64,000 bases of DNA from JACVRM01 sp963755085 (GTDB lineage Bacteria > Actinomycetota > Thermoleophilia > Gaiellales > Gaiellaceae): NCBI GenBank assembly GCA_963755085.1, contig CAVWIN010000007.1, forward strand, positions 1 to 64,000, written 5' to 3'. Under the pieces are notes generated by a model. That model was not told the origin of the DNA. It worked only from the letters and a program-made list of their open reading frames with translations, and made no database searches. Of this stretch, positions 32,396 to 41,366 are shown piece after piece; within the stretch, counting starts at the first letter, position 1, and every line of letters starts with the position of its first letter. A program made the translations under genes and the position numbers.

Positions 32396-35300
32396 TCACC
32401 TGTAGGAGGAGAACGCCGCGCACGCGCGTCGACAACCCGGGGCCCGCATCCTGGGCGGCAGCGTGCGGACGGTGCCGTCCTGGGCGTCGCCCTGGGCGGG
32501 GTTGAAGTCGGTAGCGACGTCCGTGCCGGAGCCGCCGCTGAAGAAGTCGGCGCCGGCGCCTCCGGTGAGCGTGTCGTTGCCGTTTCCGCCGCGGAGGATG
32601 TCGTTGCCGTCGCCGCCGCTCAGGATGTCGCTGCCGCTTCCGCCGTCGAGGACGTCCTTGCCGGCGCCGCCGCTCAGGATGTCGTTGCCAGGGCCGGCAC
32701 AGAGCAGATCGTTGCCGTCGCCGCCGTTGAGCGTGTCCGCGCCGCCGTCGCCGAACATCATGTCCGTGCCGGCAGTGCCGTTCAGCGCCTCGTGCCTCGG
32801 CGCGCCGACGATCACGGTTACGACGAGCGGGACCGTCGCCTTGCCGTCGCTGAGGTTGAGCGTCAGCCTCGCGGTACCGCTCTTCCCGGCCGCGGTGCTG
32901 ACCGTCAGCGTGCGGTCGTAACCGCTTCCCCCGAAGCTGGCGTTCGGAATCAGCGCCGGGTTGCTGTTGGAGGTGAGCACAAGCGTCACCTGGTCGCCGT
33001 CGGCGTCGGACAACGTCAGGTTGATCGCGCCGCTCTCGAGGCTGGTCGAAGCGCACTGGCCGCTCGTGACCGTCGCGGTCGGCAGCGCGTTCGGCGGGCT
33101 GACCGTGTGCGGCTCCCCGGCAGACGTGCTGCCCGTGAAGTTGGCGTCGCCGCCGTAGGTCACGGTCAACGTCCGGCTGCCGACGGTCGTCGGCGTCAAG
33201 GCGCACTGACCGGCCGCAACGGTGCCGCTGCAGCTGTCGAGGCCGTCGCTCACGGTCACGTTGCCGGTCGGCGTACCCACCCCGGGCGCCGCCACCGAGA
33301 CCGTGTACTTGACAGTCAGCACGACGCCCTGGGTGGACGGATCGGGGCTGTCGGCGGTGATCGTGGTCGTCGTGGTGGCCGGGTTGACCGCATGTCCCTC
33401 GGCGGAAGACGTGCTGTCGGTGAACGTGCCGTCACCGGAGTAGGTCGCGGTGAGCGACTTCGTGCCCGCGCTCGTGAAGGTGAGCGAGCACCGGCCCGCA
33501 GCGACGGTGCCCGTGCATGAGCTCGTCCCGTCGCTCACGGTCACGTTGCCCGTTGGCGTGCCCTCCCCCGAGGTAACGCTGTATTGCACTACCACCGCCT
33601 GCCCTACGACCGACGGGTCGGGGTTGTCGGACGGGATCGCGGTCGTCGTCGCGATCGCGTTGACTGTGTGCGGCTCGGCGACGGACGCGCTGCCCGTGAA
33701 GTTCGCGTCGCCGGCGTAGGTGGCGGTGAGCGACTTCGACCCGGGGGTGGTGAACGACAGCGAGCACTGGCCGGCCGCCACCGTGCCGCTGCACGACACC
33801 GTGCCGTCGGTCACCGTGACCTTGCCCGTCGGGGTGCCCGCGCCCGGCGAGACGGGCGCGACGTGGTACTGCACGGTCACCACTTGCGCGATCGCCGACG
33901 GGTCGGGGCTTTCGGAGGTGATCTTCGTGGTCGTGCCGTCGGCGTTCACCGTGTGTGGCTCGGCCGCCGAGGTGCGGGCGTTGAAGTTCGAATCGCCGAC
34001 GTAGACGGCGGTCAGCCACTTCGCGCCGGCGCTCGTGAACGCGAGCGAGCACTGCCCCGCCGCGACGGTACCGGTGCACGTGATCGTGCCGTCGCTCACC
34101 GTGACGTTGCCGGTCGGCGTACCGGCGCCCTGCCCGTTCACCGTGACGCTGTAGTGCACCGCGACCGGCTGCCCGACGACGGAAGGATCGGGAGTGTCCG
34201 CGGTGATCGCGGCGGTCGTGTCCGCCGGGTTCACCTGATGCGAGTCCGCGCCTGACGTGCTGCCCTGGAAGATCGAGTCGCCCGCGTAGGTGGCGGTCAG
34301 CGACCTCGCGCCGGCGCTCGAGAAGGGAAGTGAACACTGACCCGCGCCCACGGTGCCGGTGCACGAGACCGTGCCGTCGCTGACGATCACGCTGCCCGTC
34401 GGCGTCCCATTGCCGACGATCGGCGCCACCGTGTACTGCACCTGCACGAGCTGGCCGACAACCGACGGGTCGGGCGCATCGGAGGTAATCGCCGTCGTGG
34501 TGGCGATGCGGTTGACCGTGTGCGGCTCGTCGGGCGACGTGCTGCCGTTGAAGTTCGAGTCGCCGAGATAGGTGGCCGTCAGCGTCCGCTGTCCGGGGGT
34601 CGTCAGCGTGATGTTGCACGCGCCGCTTGCGACCGTGCCGCTGCAACTGTCGACGCCGTCGCTCACGGTCACGTTGCCTGTCGGCGTACCCGCGCCGGGA
34701 CTGCTGACGGTCACGGAGTAGAGGACGGTCACGGCCTGGCCGACGTCCGAGGGGTCCGGGGAGTCCGCGGCGATCGCCGTCGTCGTGTCCGCGGGGGTCG
34801 CCTTGGGGTTCACCTGGTGTGTCGCGGCGGCCGAGGCAGGGCTGGCGTTGGAGTTCGCATCGCCCTGGTATGCGGCCGTGAGCGACTTGGGGCCGTCCGA
34901 GGTGAAGGTGATGTCGCAGTGTCCGGCAGCGACGCTGCCCGTGCAGGAGACAGTGCCGTCGGTGACGGTCACGTATCCGGTGGGCGTTCCCCCGCCCGGA
35001 CTGTTGACGGTGACGACGTAGCTCACCGTCACGGGCTGCCCGACCGTCGACGGGTCTGGGCTTTCGGAGGTGATCGTCGTTGTCGTGTCGGCCTTGTTCA
35101 CCGTGTGCGAGCCGGCGGCCGAGGTGCTCGTGTTGAAGTTCGAGTCGCCGTTGTACGTGGCTGTCAGCGTCTTCCGGCCTGCAGTCGTGGAGGTGAGGTC
35201 GCAGTGCCCGGTGGCAAGCGTGCCGGTGCAGCTGTCGGTTCCTTCACTGACCGTGAGCGTGCTGGTCCCACTCGGCGCGGTCGGCGTGCTTCCGGCGCTG

Positions 35301-36832
35301 GAGGTGAGCGTGAAGGCGACGGTGTACGACTGGCCCGTGACGGTCGGATCCGGCGTCTCCGACAGGAGCGTCGGTGCCGTGTCCGCCCTGTTGATCGTGA
35401 CACTGCCAGTTGCGACGCCGGCGTCGACCGTCGCGTCCGCGCCGCCGGCGCCGGCCGCGCTCGCCGTGAAGGTCGCGGTCGCCATCCCGTTCGCGTGGAT
35501 CGTGGTCTGCGTATTCGACAGCGACCCCCTCACCGCGTTCCCCCATGTGACCGGAAGGCCGAGCAGGGCTGTGATCTGCGACGCGGTCAGGGCGCTGCCG
35601 TTCGAGTCGCGCAGGAAGTCGGCGGTCAGAGTCGTGGTCTGGTTGACCTGGATCGGGTTCGGGTTGGCAGTGTTCCTGAGGACGATCCAGGGTCCGGCCG
35701 TCATCGAGCCGCCCTGACCCGGCGTGCCGAGCACCGCGGTGTCGCAGGGCGCGGCGCCGGGGCCCCCGTTGCAGCCCCACCAGTCGTCCGTCGCGGTCCC
35801 GATCGCGCCGGCGCTGTTCGCGACGTAGAGACCGCTCCCGCTGCCCGCCGTATTCCCGACGATGCGGTTGAAGGTCGCGGTGAGCGAGCCCAGGCTCAGG
35901 TAGATCGCACCGCCGCGGGCGCCCGCTGCATCCGTGCCGGCGCCCGTGTTGCCCGCGAACGTGTCGCGCGTGAGCGTATACGTGGAGGCGGCGGCGCCGG
36001 CCAGCCGGATCGCGCCGCCCTGGCCGCCGTTCGTTGCGTTGCCGTGCGCAGTGTTGTTCGTGAACGTCGAGTTCGTGATCGAGACGTTGCCGCCGTTCCC
36101 GCCGTTGTCGAAGTGGATCGCCCCGCCGCCGCCGAAGCCCGAGTTCTTCGAGGCATCGTTCCCGGTGAAGGTGCTGTTCACAACGGTGAGGCTTCCGCCG
36201 CCGGTCATGCTGATCGCCCCGCCGCCACAGCCCGCGTTGCTGACCGGACTGCAGAAGTTCCCGGAGAAGACGACGTTGCCGAGCGTCAGCGCGTTGCCGG
36301 GCGCGCTCGCGCTTCCGCCGGCGAGGATGGCGCCGCCGTTGCCGCCGGCGCCGTCCGGGTCGTTCTCGTTCTCGCTCCCGCCCGACACCGTCACGCCGCT
36401 CAGGTTGAACACGACGCTGGCGTTCACGTTGTAATTCACCCTGACAACCCTCCGTCCCGCGGTCGTCTGATGGATGATCGTGCTGGCCGCCGCGGCCCCC
36501 TGGATCGTGATGTTCGTGTTGGCCTGCGTGCCGGCGACAAGGTCACCCAGGCTCAGGTTGTACGTGCCGGCTGGCAGGCTGATCGTCGTTGTCCCGCCCG
36601 CCGTCGATGCCTCCTCCAGGGCCGAGCGGAGCGAGATATGACCTCCCGAGTCGGTCGCCGCCGTACATCCCGGTGCGCCCTGGGACCCGAAGCCCACGCA
36701 GTGCGTGTCGCTCGTTGTGTTGACGATGAACAGCCCCGCGCCGGGCCCGGCGGCCGGGAACGACAGCATGAGCACGGCACCGATCGGGAAAAGGACAGCC
36801 GCGCGAGCGCCCCACCCGCGAACACAATCCAT
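32396..36832 (-). CDS. Giant secreted protein: beta-helix, eight Ig-like repeats, RTX tail
   Basis: 1478 residues. Signal peptide about 1-33. Residues 35-400 form a right-handed beta-helix-like region (GGAI/GGGAI turns, ITNSTFTNN). Residues about 480-1290 are eight bacterial Ig-like (Big_3-type) domains of roughly 95 residues, each starting near (S/D)xxPDPS-x-x-G-Q and each carrying a C-x8-C pair such as CTGTVAAGQC. A cadherin-like domain follows (LSDADGDQVTLVL), then about eight RTX nonapeptides (GGDGNDILRGGNGNDTLTGG) that bind calcium. The gene is on the minus strand and its DNA shows a matching repeat of about 290 bp. It is likely a surface adhesin exported by type I or the general route. 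Confidence 0.88.
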   Translation of the reverse strand: MDCVRGWGARAAVLFPIGAVLMLSFPAAGPGAGLFIVNTTSDTHCVGFGSQGAPGCTAATDSGGHISLRSALEEASTAGGTTTISLPAGTYNLSLGDLVAGTQANTNITIQGAAAASTIIHQTTAGRRVVRVNYNVNASVVFNLSGVTVSGGSENENDPDGAGGNGGAILAGGSASAPGNALTLGNVVFSGNFCSPVSNAGCGGGAISMTGGGSLTVVNSTFTGNDASKNSGFGGGGAIHFDNGGNGGNVSITNSTFTNNTAHGNATNGGQGGAIRLAGAAASTYTLTRDTFAGNTGAGTDAAGARGGAIYLSLGSLTATFNRIVGNTAGSGSGLYVANSAGAIGTATDDWWGCNGGPGAAPCDTAVLGTPGQGGSMTAGPWIVLRNTANPNPIQVNQTTTLTADFLRDSNGSALTASQITALLGLPVTWGNAVRGSLSNTQTTIHANGMATATFTASAAGAGGADATVDAGVATGSVTINRADTAPTLLSETPDPTVTGQSYTVAFTLTSSAGSTPTAPSGTSTLTVSEGTDSCTGTLATGHCDLTSTTAGRKTLTATYNGDSNFNTSTSAAGSHTVNKADTTTTITSESPDPSTVGQPVTVSYVVTVNSPGGGTPTGYVTVTDGTVSCTGSVAAGHCDITFTSDGPKSLTAAYQGDANSNASPASAAATHQVNPKATPADTTTAIAADSPDPSDVGQAVTVLYSVTVSSPGAGTPTGNVTVSDGVDSCSGTVASGACNITLTTPGQRTLTATYLGDSNFNGSTSPDEPHTVNRIATTTAITSDAPDPSVVGQLVQVQYTVAPIVGNGTPTGSVIVSDGTVSCTGTVGAGQCSLPFSSAGARSLTATYAGDSIFQGSTSGADSHQVNPADTTAAITADTPDPSVVGQPVAVHYSVTVNGQGAGTPTGNVTVSDGTITCTGTVAAGQCSLAFTSAGAKWLTAVYVGDSNFNARTSAAEPHTVNADGTTTKITSESPDPSAIAQVVTVQYHVAPVSPGAGTPTGKVTVTDGTVSCSGTVAAGQCSLSFTTPGSKSLTATYAGDANFTGSASVAEPHTVNAIATTTAIPSDNPDPSVVGQAVVVQYSVTSGEGTPTGNVTVSDGTSSCTGTVAAGRCSLTFTSAGTKSLTATYSGDGTFTDSTSSAEGHAVNPATTTTTITADSPDPSTQGVVLTVKYTVSVAAPGVGTPTGNVTVSDGLDSCSGTVAAGQCALTPTTVGSRTLTVTYGGDANFTGSTSAGEPHTVSPPNALPTATVTSGQCASTSLESGAINLTLSDADGDQVTLVLTSNSNPALIPNASFGGSGYDRTLTVSTAAGKSGTARLTLNLSDGKATVPLVVTVIVGAPRHEALNGTAGTDMMFGDGGADTLNGGDGNDLLCAGPGNDILSGGAGKDVLDGGSGSDILSGGDGNDILRGGNGNDTLTGGAGADFFSGGSGTDVATDFNPAQGDAQDGTVRTLPPRMRAPGCRRACAAFSSYR

Positions 36833-36902
36833 ACCAGCTGTTACGGCAGAATCTGCGAGCTTCCGTCTCCCTCGAGATGACGAAACTCTCTCGCGTCACT
36901 CG

Positions 36903-37034
36903 ATGAAGGCAGGAGAGACGAGCAGGAAGTCATCTTCTTCCCCACCGTCTGCACGAGCTCGGGCGTGTCTGAAGACGCTCGGGGGGCTGATCATCCCCGG
37001 GCTCGGCGCGGCCCTCGGCGGAGCGGCCGGCTGA
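36903..37034 (+). CDS. Possible 43-residue peptide gene
   Basis: An ATG frame encodes a Ser/Arg-rich N part and a hydrophobic Gly-rich C part (LKTLGGLIIPGLGAALGGAA). It lies in the 390-nt gap divergent from the giant protein gene. The shape recalls leader-type or small membrane peptides, but there is no good ribosome site and no processing or export gene beside it. Low support. Confidence 0.25.
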   Translation: MKAGETSRKSSSSPPSARARACLKTLGGLIIPGLGAALGGAAG

Positions 37035-37222
37035 CCAAACACACGCCGGCGCGACGTGCCCTAGCAGAGTGGCAGCCCTCCTGAGAGGGCTCGATAGCTA
37101 GGGCCTGCGCAACCGCAGAGGGCAAGCACGAGGATCAGCGCGATCGTCGGTGTGGTTGCTCGCACGCCGTCTGCGGAGTAGGACGTCGCCGGGCAGCGCC
37201 GGCTGGTCCGTAGGATCGGCCG

Positions 37223-38608
37223 ATGGACGACCTACACGCCGTGCTGCACCACGCCGCCGACCTCGTTGCCGACTATCGCGCGGGTGTCGGGGATGCGCGC
37301 GTCACGCCCGACCGCGATCGGCGCAGCGTCGCGGATGCTCTGCGCGCGCCGCTGCCCGACGGCCCGGCGGAGCTTGGAGACATCGTGGACGAGCTCGTGG
37401 CTGGCGCCGAGCCGGGCCTGATGGCGACGGCCGGACCGCGCTACTTCGGCTTCGTGATCGGCGGCTCGCTCGACGCCGCACTTGTTGCCGACGTGCTGAC
37501 GGCCGGCTGGGACCAGAACGGGTTCAACGCGGCGCTCTCGCCCGCTGCGCTCGCGTTTGAGGACGTGGCAGGCGCATGGTTGAAGGAGCTCCTGCGGATC
37601 CCCGCGTCGGCGTCGGTCGGGTTCGCGACGGGCGGCCAAGGCGCCAACACGGTCGGGCTCGCGGCCGGGCGCTGGTGGGTGCTGCACCAGCACGGCTGGG
37701 ACGTCGGCCGCGACGGCCTGCATGGAGCGCCGCCGGTGCGCGTGCTCGCGAGCGCCGAGCGCCACGGGACGATCGACCGCTCGCTTCGCCTGCTCGGCCT
37801 CGGCGAGGGGGCGATCTACGAGATCCCCGCAGACGCCAACGGCGCGATGGACGCAGCGGCTTTCGTCGAGGCGATCACGGTGCTCGAGCCAGGCCCGACG
37901 ATCGTCTGCGCGCAGGTCGGCAACGTGAACACCGGCGCGTGCGACGACTTGCTGACGATCAGCGGCGCGGCCAAGGCGAGCGAAGCGTGGCTGCACGTCG
38001 ACGGCGCGTTCGGCCTGTGGGCGGCAGCGAGCCCGCGGACAACGGCGCTCGTCGATGGCATCGAGCTCGCCGACTCCTGGGCCTGCGACGGTCACAAATG
38101 GCTCAACGTCCCGTACGACTCGGGCTACGCGTTCTGCGCGCACCCCGACGTCCACGCGACGGCACTCGCTTACACGGCGGCGTATCTCACCGGCCAGCAG
38201 GCGGGCCGCGAGTACGGCGGCGGCGACTTCGTGCTCGAGTCGTCGCGCCGCGCACGCGGCTTTGCAACGTGGGCCGCGATCCGCGCGCTCGGCCGCTCGG
38301 GCGTCGCGCAGCTGGTCGACCGCTGCTGCGCCCACGCACGAGACCTCGCAGCTCGCCTCGCCGCCGTGGACGGCATCGAGATCGCGAACGAAGTCGTCCT
38401 GAACCAGGTGCTGATTCGTATCGGCGACGGCGACCTCACGCAGCGGATCGAACAGCGGATCCAAGACGAGGGAACGGCCTGGCTCGGCGGCACGACCTGG
38501 CGAGGCGAGCGGCTGCTCCGCGTCTCGGTCTCCAACTGGTCGACGACCGCGGACGACATGGCCGTGACCGCGGACGCGATCGTCCGCGCTCGTGCCGCGC
38601 TCAGCTGA
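37223..38608 (+). CDS. PLP-dependent group II decarboxylase-like enzyme
   Basis: 461 residues. Fold-type I PLP enzyme of the aromatic-amino-acid/glutamate decarboxylase family: GPRYFGFVIGGSLDAALVAD near residue 72, the phosphate-binding region GFATGGQGANTVGLA near 133, the cofactor-stacking HVDGAFGLWA with Asp, and the Schiff-base Lys in CDGHKWLNVPYD near 291. It would remove CO2 from an amino acid, or catalyse a related reaction, in the cytosol. It is the last complete gene before the 38.8-kb repeat, with no partner gene. Confidence 0.85.
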   Translation: MDDLHAVLHHAADLVADYRAGVGDARVTPDRDRRSVADALRAPLPDGPAELGDIVDELVAGAEPGLMATAGPRYFGFVIGGSLDAALVADVLTAGWDQNGFNAALSPAALAFEDVAGAWLKELLRIPASASVGFATGGQGANTVGLAAGRWWVLHQHGWDVGRDGLHGAPPVRVLASAERHGTIDRSLRLLGLGEGAIYEIPADANGAMDAAAFVEAITVLEPGPTIVCAQVGNVNTGACDDLLTISGAAKASEAWLHVDGAFGLWAAASPRTTALVDGIELADSWACDGHKWLNVPYDSGYAFCAHPDVHATALAYTAAYLTGQQAGREYGGGDFVLESSRRARGFATWAAIRALGRSGVAQLVDRCCAHARDLAARLAAVDGIEIANEVVLNQVLIRIGDGDLTQRIEQRIQDEGTAWLGGTTWRGERLLRVSVSNWSTTADDMAVTADAIVRARAALS

Positions 38609-38797
38609 GCCGCGCGCGGACCGCGTCGAAGCCGCGCCACGCCAGTTCCGGTTGCCGCTCGTGCAGGTCGCGCTCGGCGACGTCGAGCAACGCAACGGCC
38701 GCGTCGTCGGGCGCGCGCCGAACGATGGCAGAAGGCCGCTCTACCAGCTTCCGATCGACGCGCAGGCCGCCGTCTAGGTCGAGCTCGACCGACCACG
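38601..38797 (-). pseudogene. C-terminal gene fragment ending at the repeat
   Basis: A minus-strand frame reads VELDLDGGLRVDRKLVERPS, then APDDAAVALLDVAERDLHER and ends in a normal stop at 38,601. Its 5' side runs straight into the 38,802 repeat unit, so the gene lost its start there. No family is recognised. It overlaps the decarboxylase stop by 8 bp in convergent orientation. Confidence 0.45.
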
Positions 38798-38801
38798 CGG
38801 G

Positions 38802-38936
38802 ACCGGCGCGCGCACTGGCGCGCACCGGCTCGTTCGGCGGTAAAAGCCCTGCAAATCGGTAGGTTGGTCAGAAGTCTTCAAACCGGTGAGGTCTGGCAGC
38901 CCCAGGCTGGCTCGGTTCGACTCCGGGGCCGCTCCG
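38802..38936 (+). repeat. Displaced tRNA-Sec 3' half with attachment-type flank (copy 2)
   Basis: 38,874-38,936 equals the tRNA-Sec 3' part except for one A missing in the anticodon loop (63 of 64 nt). ACCGGCGCGC at 38,802 and ACTGGCGCGCA at 38,814 lie 72 and 60 nt before it, exactly as in copy 1. GGTAAAAGCCCTGCAAATCG at 38,839 and the next three bases are also identical to copy 1 at the same distance. Confidence 0.85.
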
Positions 38937-39045
38937 TAGCGCCGAACACGACTAGTTCAAGCAGGATCAGGACTTGCGCAGAGCTTGTCGCGTCGCCGGG
39001 CCGCAATGGCGCTGAGAGTGCTCCAACCTCGTGAAACCGCCCTAT
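38937..39045 (+). repeat. Island left-end sequence shared with the selC flank
   Basis: The 110 nt after copy 2 align with the 110 nt after the intact tRNA-Sec (12,914-13,021). Common blocks are CTAGTTCAAG, CTTGCG, GAGAGTGCT and TGAAAC. The FAD oxidoreductase start follows at 39,097, much as the barrel protein starts at 13,117 in the other locus. Confidence 0.6.
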
Positions 39046-39096
39046 CGACTCAGGCACAGCGCACGAGGAACACCCTCCTCAGCTATACCGGCCGGC

Positions 39097-40311
39097 GTGG
39101 CTCAGTTTGGGATCGTCGGCGCGGGAATCATCGGCCTAGCGGTCGCCCGGCGGATCGCGGAGGTGCAGCCTGATGCCTCGGTGGCGGTGCTGGAGAAAGA
39201 GCACGCGATCGCGCTCCACCAGACCGGTCGCAACAGCGGCGTCGTGCACGCAGGGATCTACTACGCACCGGGTTCGCTGAAGGCCCGCCTCTGTAGGCGC
39301 GGCGGGGAGCTTCTGCGTGCGTACTGCGCCGAGCGTGGAGTTCCGCTCGAGGAATGCGGCAAGCTTGTCGTCGCCATCGACGCCAGCGAGGTCGAGCCGC
39401 TCCGGGAGCTGCGCCGGCGAGCCGAGGCGAACGGGGTACCCGGCGTCCGCTGGGTCGAAGGGGAGGAGCTGCGTGAGCTCGAGCCGCACGCGGCTGGGGT
39501 CGCGGGACTGCATTCGCCCACCACCGGGATCACCGACTACCGCGCCGTCGCCGACGCGTTGGCAGAGGACGTGCGTGCGGACGGCGGCGACATTCACCTC
39601 GGCGCCGAGGTGACGGGGATCAAGAGGACCGGCGGCCGTGCCCGGGTCGAGGTGAACGGCGACGTGTTCGAGTTCGACCACCTTGTCATCTGCGCCGGCC
39701 TGCAGTCGGACCGCGTCGCGCGCCTTGCCGGCGACGACCAGGGCCCCGCAATCGTGCCCTTCCGCGGCGAGTATTACCGCCTCGCCGCGGAACGGACCGG
39801 CCTCGTGCGCGGCCTGCTCTACCCCGTGCCGGATCCCTCGTACCCGTTCCTGGGCGTTCACTTCACGCGCAGGGTGGACGGAGGCGTCGACGTGGGCCCG
39901 AACGCCGTGCTTGCTCTGGCGCGCGAGGGCTACCGGCGGCGGACGGTCCGCCCACGTGATGTGGCCGAGACGCTCGGTTGGCGCGGCTTCCGCGCCCTGG
40001 CGCGTTCGCACTGGCGGATGGGCGCCCGCGAGGTGCGCGGTTCGCTCTTCAAGCGCGCGTTCGCCGCCGAGGCCCGCCGCTACGTGCCGGAGCTCACAGC
40101 GGCCGATCTCGTGCCGGCGCGCGCTGGAGTCCGCGCACAGGCGCTCGACCGCGACGGTTCGCTCGTCGACGACTTCCGGATCCACGAGCTCGGCCCGATC
40201 GTCGCCGTCCGCAACGCACCCTCACCGGGAGCCACATCGTCGCTCGCAATCGCGGAGCACATCGTCGACGTCGTACTAGGCCCGCCGGGCAGGGAGACGC
40301 GCCACGCCTAG
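39097..40311 (+). CDS. lhgO: FAD-dependent L-2-hydroxyglutarate oxidase-type enzyme
   Basis: 404 residues from GTG 39,097. The Rossmann motif FGIVGAGIIGLAVARRI starts at residue 4, and the LhgO/DAO hallmarks follow: HQTGRNSGVVHAGIYYAPGS near residue 48, KLVVAI, and the C-terminal GGVDVGPNAVLA and PSPGATSSLAIAEHI. Members oxidise L-2-hydroxyglutarate to 2-oxoglutarate and pass electrons to the membrane quinone pool. Length agrees with the family. The gene sits right after the repeat and opposes a broken dioxygenase gene; no metabolic partner is next to it. Confidence 0.85.
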   Translation: MAQFGIVGAGIIGLAVARRIAEVQPDASVAVLEKEHAIALHQTGRNSGVVHAGIYYAPGSLKARLCRRGGELLRAYCAERGVPLEECGKLVVAIDASEVEPLRELRRRAEANGVPGVRWVEGEELRELEPHAAGVAGLHSPTTGITDYRAVADALAEDVRADGGDIHLGAEVTGIKRTGGRARVEVNGDVFEFDHLVICAGLQSDRVARLAGDDQGPAIVPFRGEYYRLAAERTGLVRGLLYPVPDPSYPFLGVHFTRRVDGGVDVGPNAVLALAREGYRRRTVRPRDVAETLGWRGFRALARSHWRMGAREVRGSLFKRAFAAEARRYVPELTAADLVPARAGVRAQALDRDGSLVDDFRIHELGPIVAVRNAPSPGATSSLAIAEHIVDVVLGPPGRETRHA

Positions 40312-40319
40312 TCGCGTTC

Positions 40320-40759
40320 TGACGCCAGGACGAAGTCGAAGTCGCCCGTGCCTCGCCCTTCGCGCCGTACTGGACGTCGTAGAGCCCCGCCTCGTCCGCC
40401 TGCCAGACGTCGATCCGAGCCCCCGGAATCGGCGTCCCCGCCGTCGAAAGGATGCGTCCCGAGACAACGCAGGGCGTTCCGGATGCCCCCTGCGCGAGAT
40501 CGTCGGCGTTGTCATAACGGGGCGCGCCTTCGACGAAGAACGGCCCGAACACCGTGGATTCCGTTCCGCCGTCGGACGCTCGATGGTTGAGACCGATGAC
40601 GAGCATCGAGGCGCCCAGCACGTCCGAAAGAAGAATGAACTCCTGACGGCGGTTCGCAGCCATCTCGAATGCGCGGATACGCAGCGTCGCCTCGAGCAGA
40701 CGGAGCTCGGACTCGCCCCCGGCGGTTGACTCGGCCGAACCGAGATCTTCGGCGTGCAC
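40320..40759 (-). pseudogene. Truncated intradiol ring-cleavage dioxygenase
   Basis: From ATG 40,759 the N-terminal half of a hydroxyquinol/catechol 1,2-dioxygenase is intact: FILLSDVLGASMLVIGLNHR, ESTVFGPFFVEGAPRY, VVSGRILSTAGTPIPGARID and VWQADEAGLYDVQ, which holds the first iron Tyr region. It stops near 40,335, where unrelated sequence next to the lhgO stop begins. The remaining iron ligands (Tyr, two His) are lost. The usual length is about 280-300 residues; 145 remain. Confidence 0.7.
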
Positions 40760-40919
40760 TGGCGTTTTCTAAAGGCGGACTCGGCCCGTGTCAACTGCCA
40801 CGGAACAGGAGCCGGACTCTCGTTCCCGCCTCGCGAAGCGGTTTTTGCCGTCAGAACGCCGTTTCTTCCGACTTGTCGTTCAGTTATGGTGAACGCCCAT
40901 CGACCGGAGGTAAGGCATC

Positions 40920-41366
40920 GTGACCGAGACCATTCGCCGCGTCAGCGACCACCCGATGAAGCGCAGCTTCGACTCGACGCCGACCGACGCCGCGCTCCGA
41001 TCGGACGACGGCTGGGTCGACATGGACGTCCGCTGGCTCCTGACCCGCGACACTGTCGGCGCCGCCCACTCCGTCTTCGGCATCACCGTCTTCCCGCGGG
41101 GTGCAAAGCACGACATCCACCGCCACCCGAACGCCGAGGAGTTCGAGTACCTGGTCTCGGGCCACGGGATCGCACGGGTCGGCGATGCCGATGTCGAGCT
41201 CGGCCCCGGCGAGGTCGTCTTCGTCCCGACGAACGACTACCACGGCTTCGAGAACACCGGAGAGGAGCCCGTCTTCATGATCTGGGGCTACGCCGGTGCG
41301 GCCAGCCTCGAGGAAGCCGGCTATATCCGGTACGAGGACGACCAGCCCTCCGGGACGCCCGGCTAG
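40920..41366 (+). CDS. Single-domain cupin protein
   Basis: 148 residues from GTG 40,920 with a GGAGGTAAGG site. The cupin metal motifs are HDIHRHPNAEEFEYLVSGHG (H-x-H-x-E) near residue 62 and VPTNDYHGFENTG near 103. It could be a small oxygenase/isomerase or a sugar-binding cupin. Its stop overlaps the stop of the dehydrogenase gene at 41,363, so both belong to the edge of the catabolic locus. Confidence 0.78.
   Translation: MTETIRRVSDHPMKRSFDSTPTDAALRSDDGWVDMDVRWLLTRDTVGAAHSVFGITVFPRGAKHDIHRHPNAEEFEYLVSGHGIARVGDADVELGPGEVVFVPTNDYHGFENTGEEPVFMIWGYAGAASLEEAGYIRYEDDQPSGTPG

Noticed and set aside
33110..35330. Regular DNA repeats suggesting a CRISPR array
   Set aside because: The period is about 290 bp and follows the Ig-like domains of one long reading frame; there are no short identical repeats with unique spacers.
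34520..36880. A 786-codon plus-strand frame
   Set aside because: It is antisense to the giant Ig/RTX gene, which has a signal peptide and clear domains; the plus frame is Arg/Gly-rich noise.
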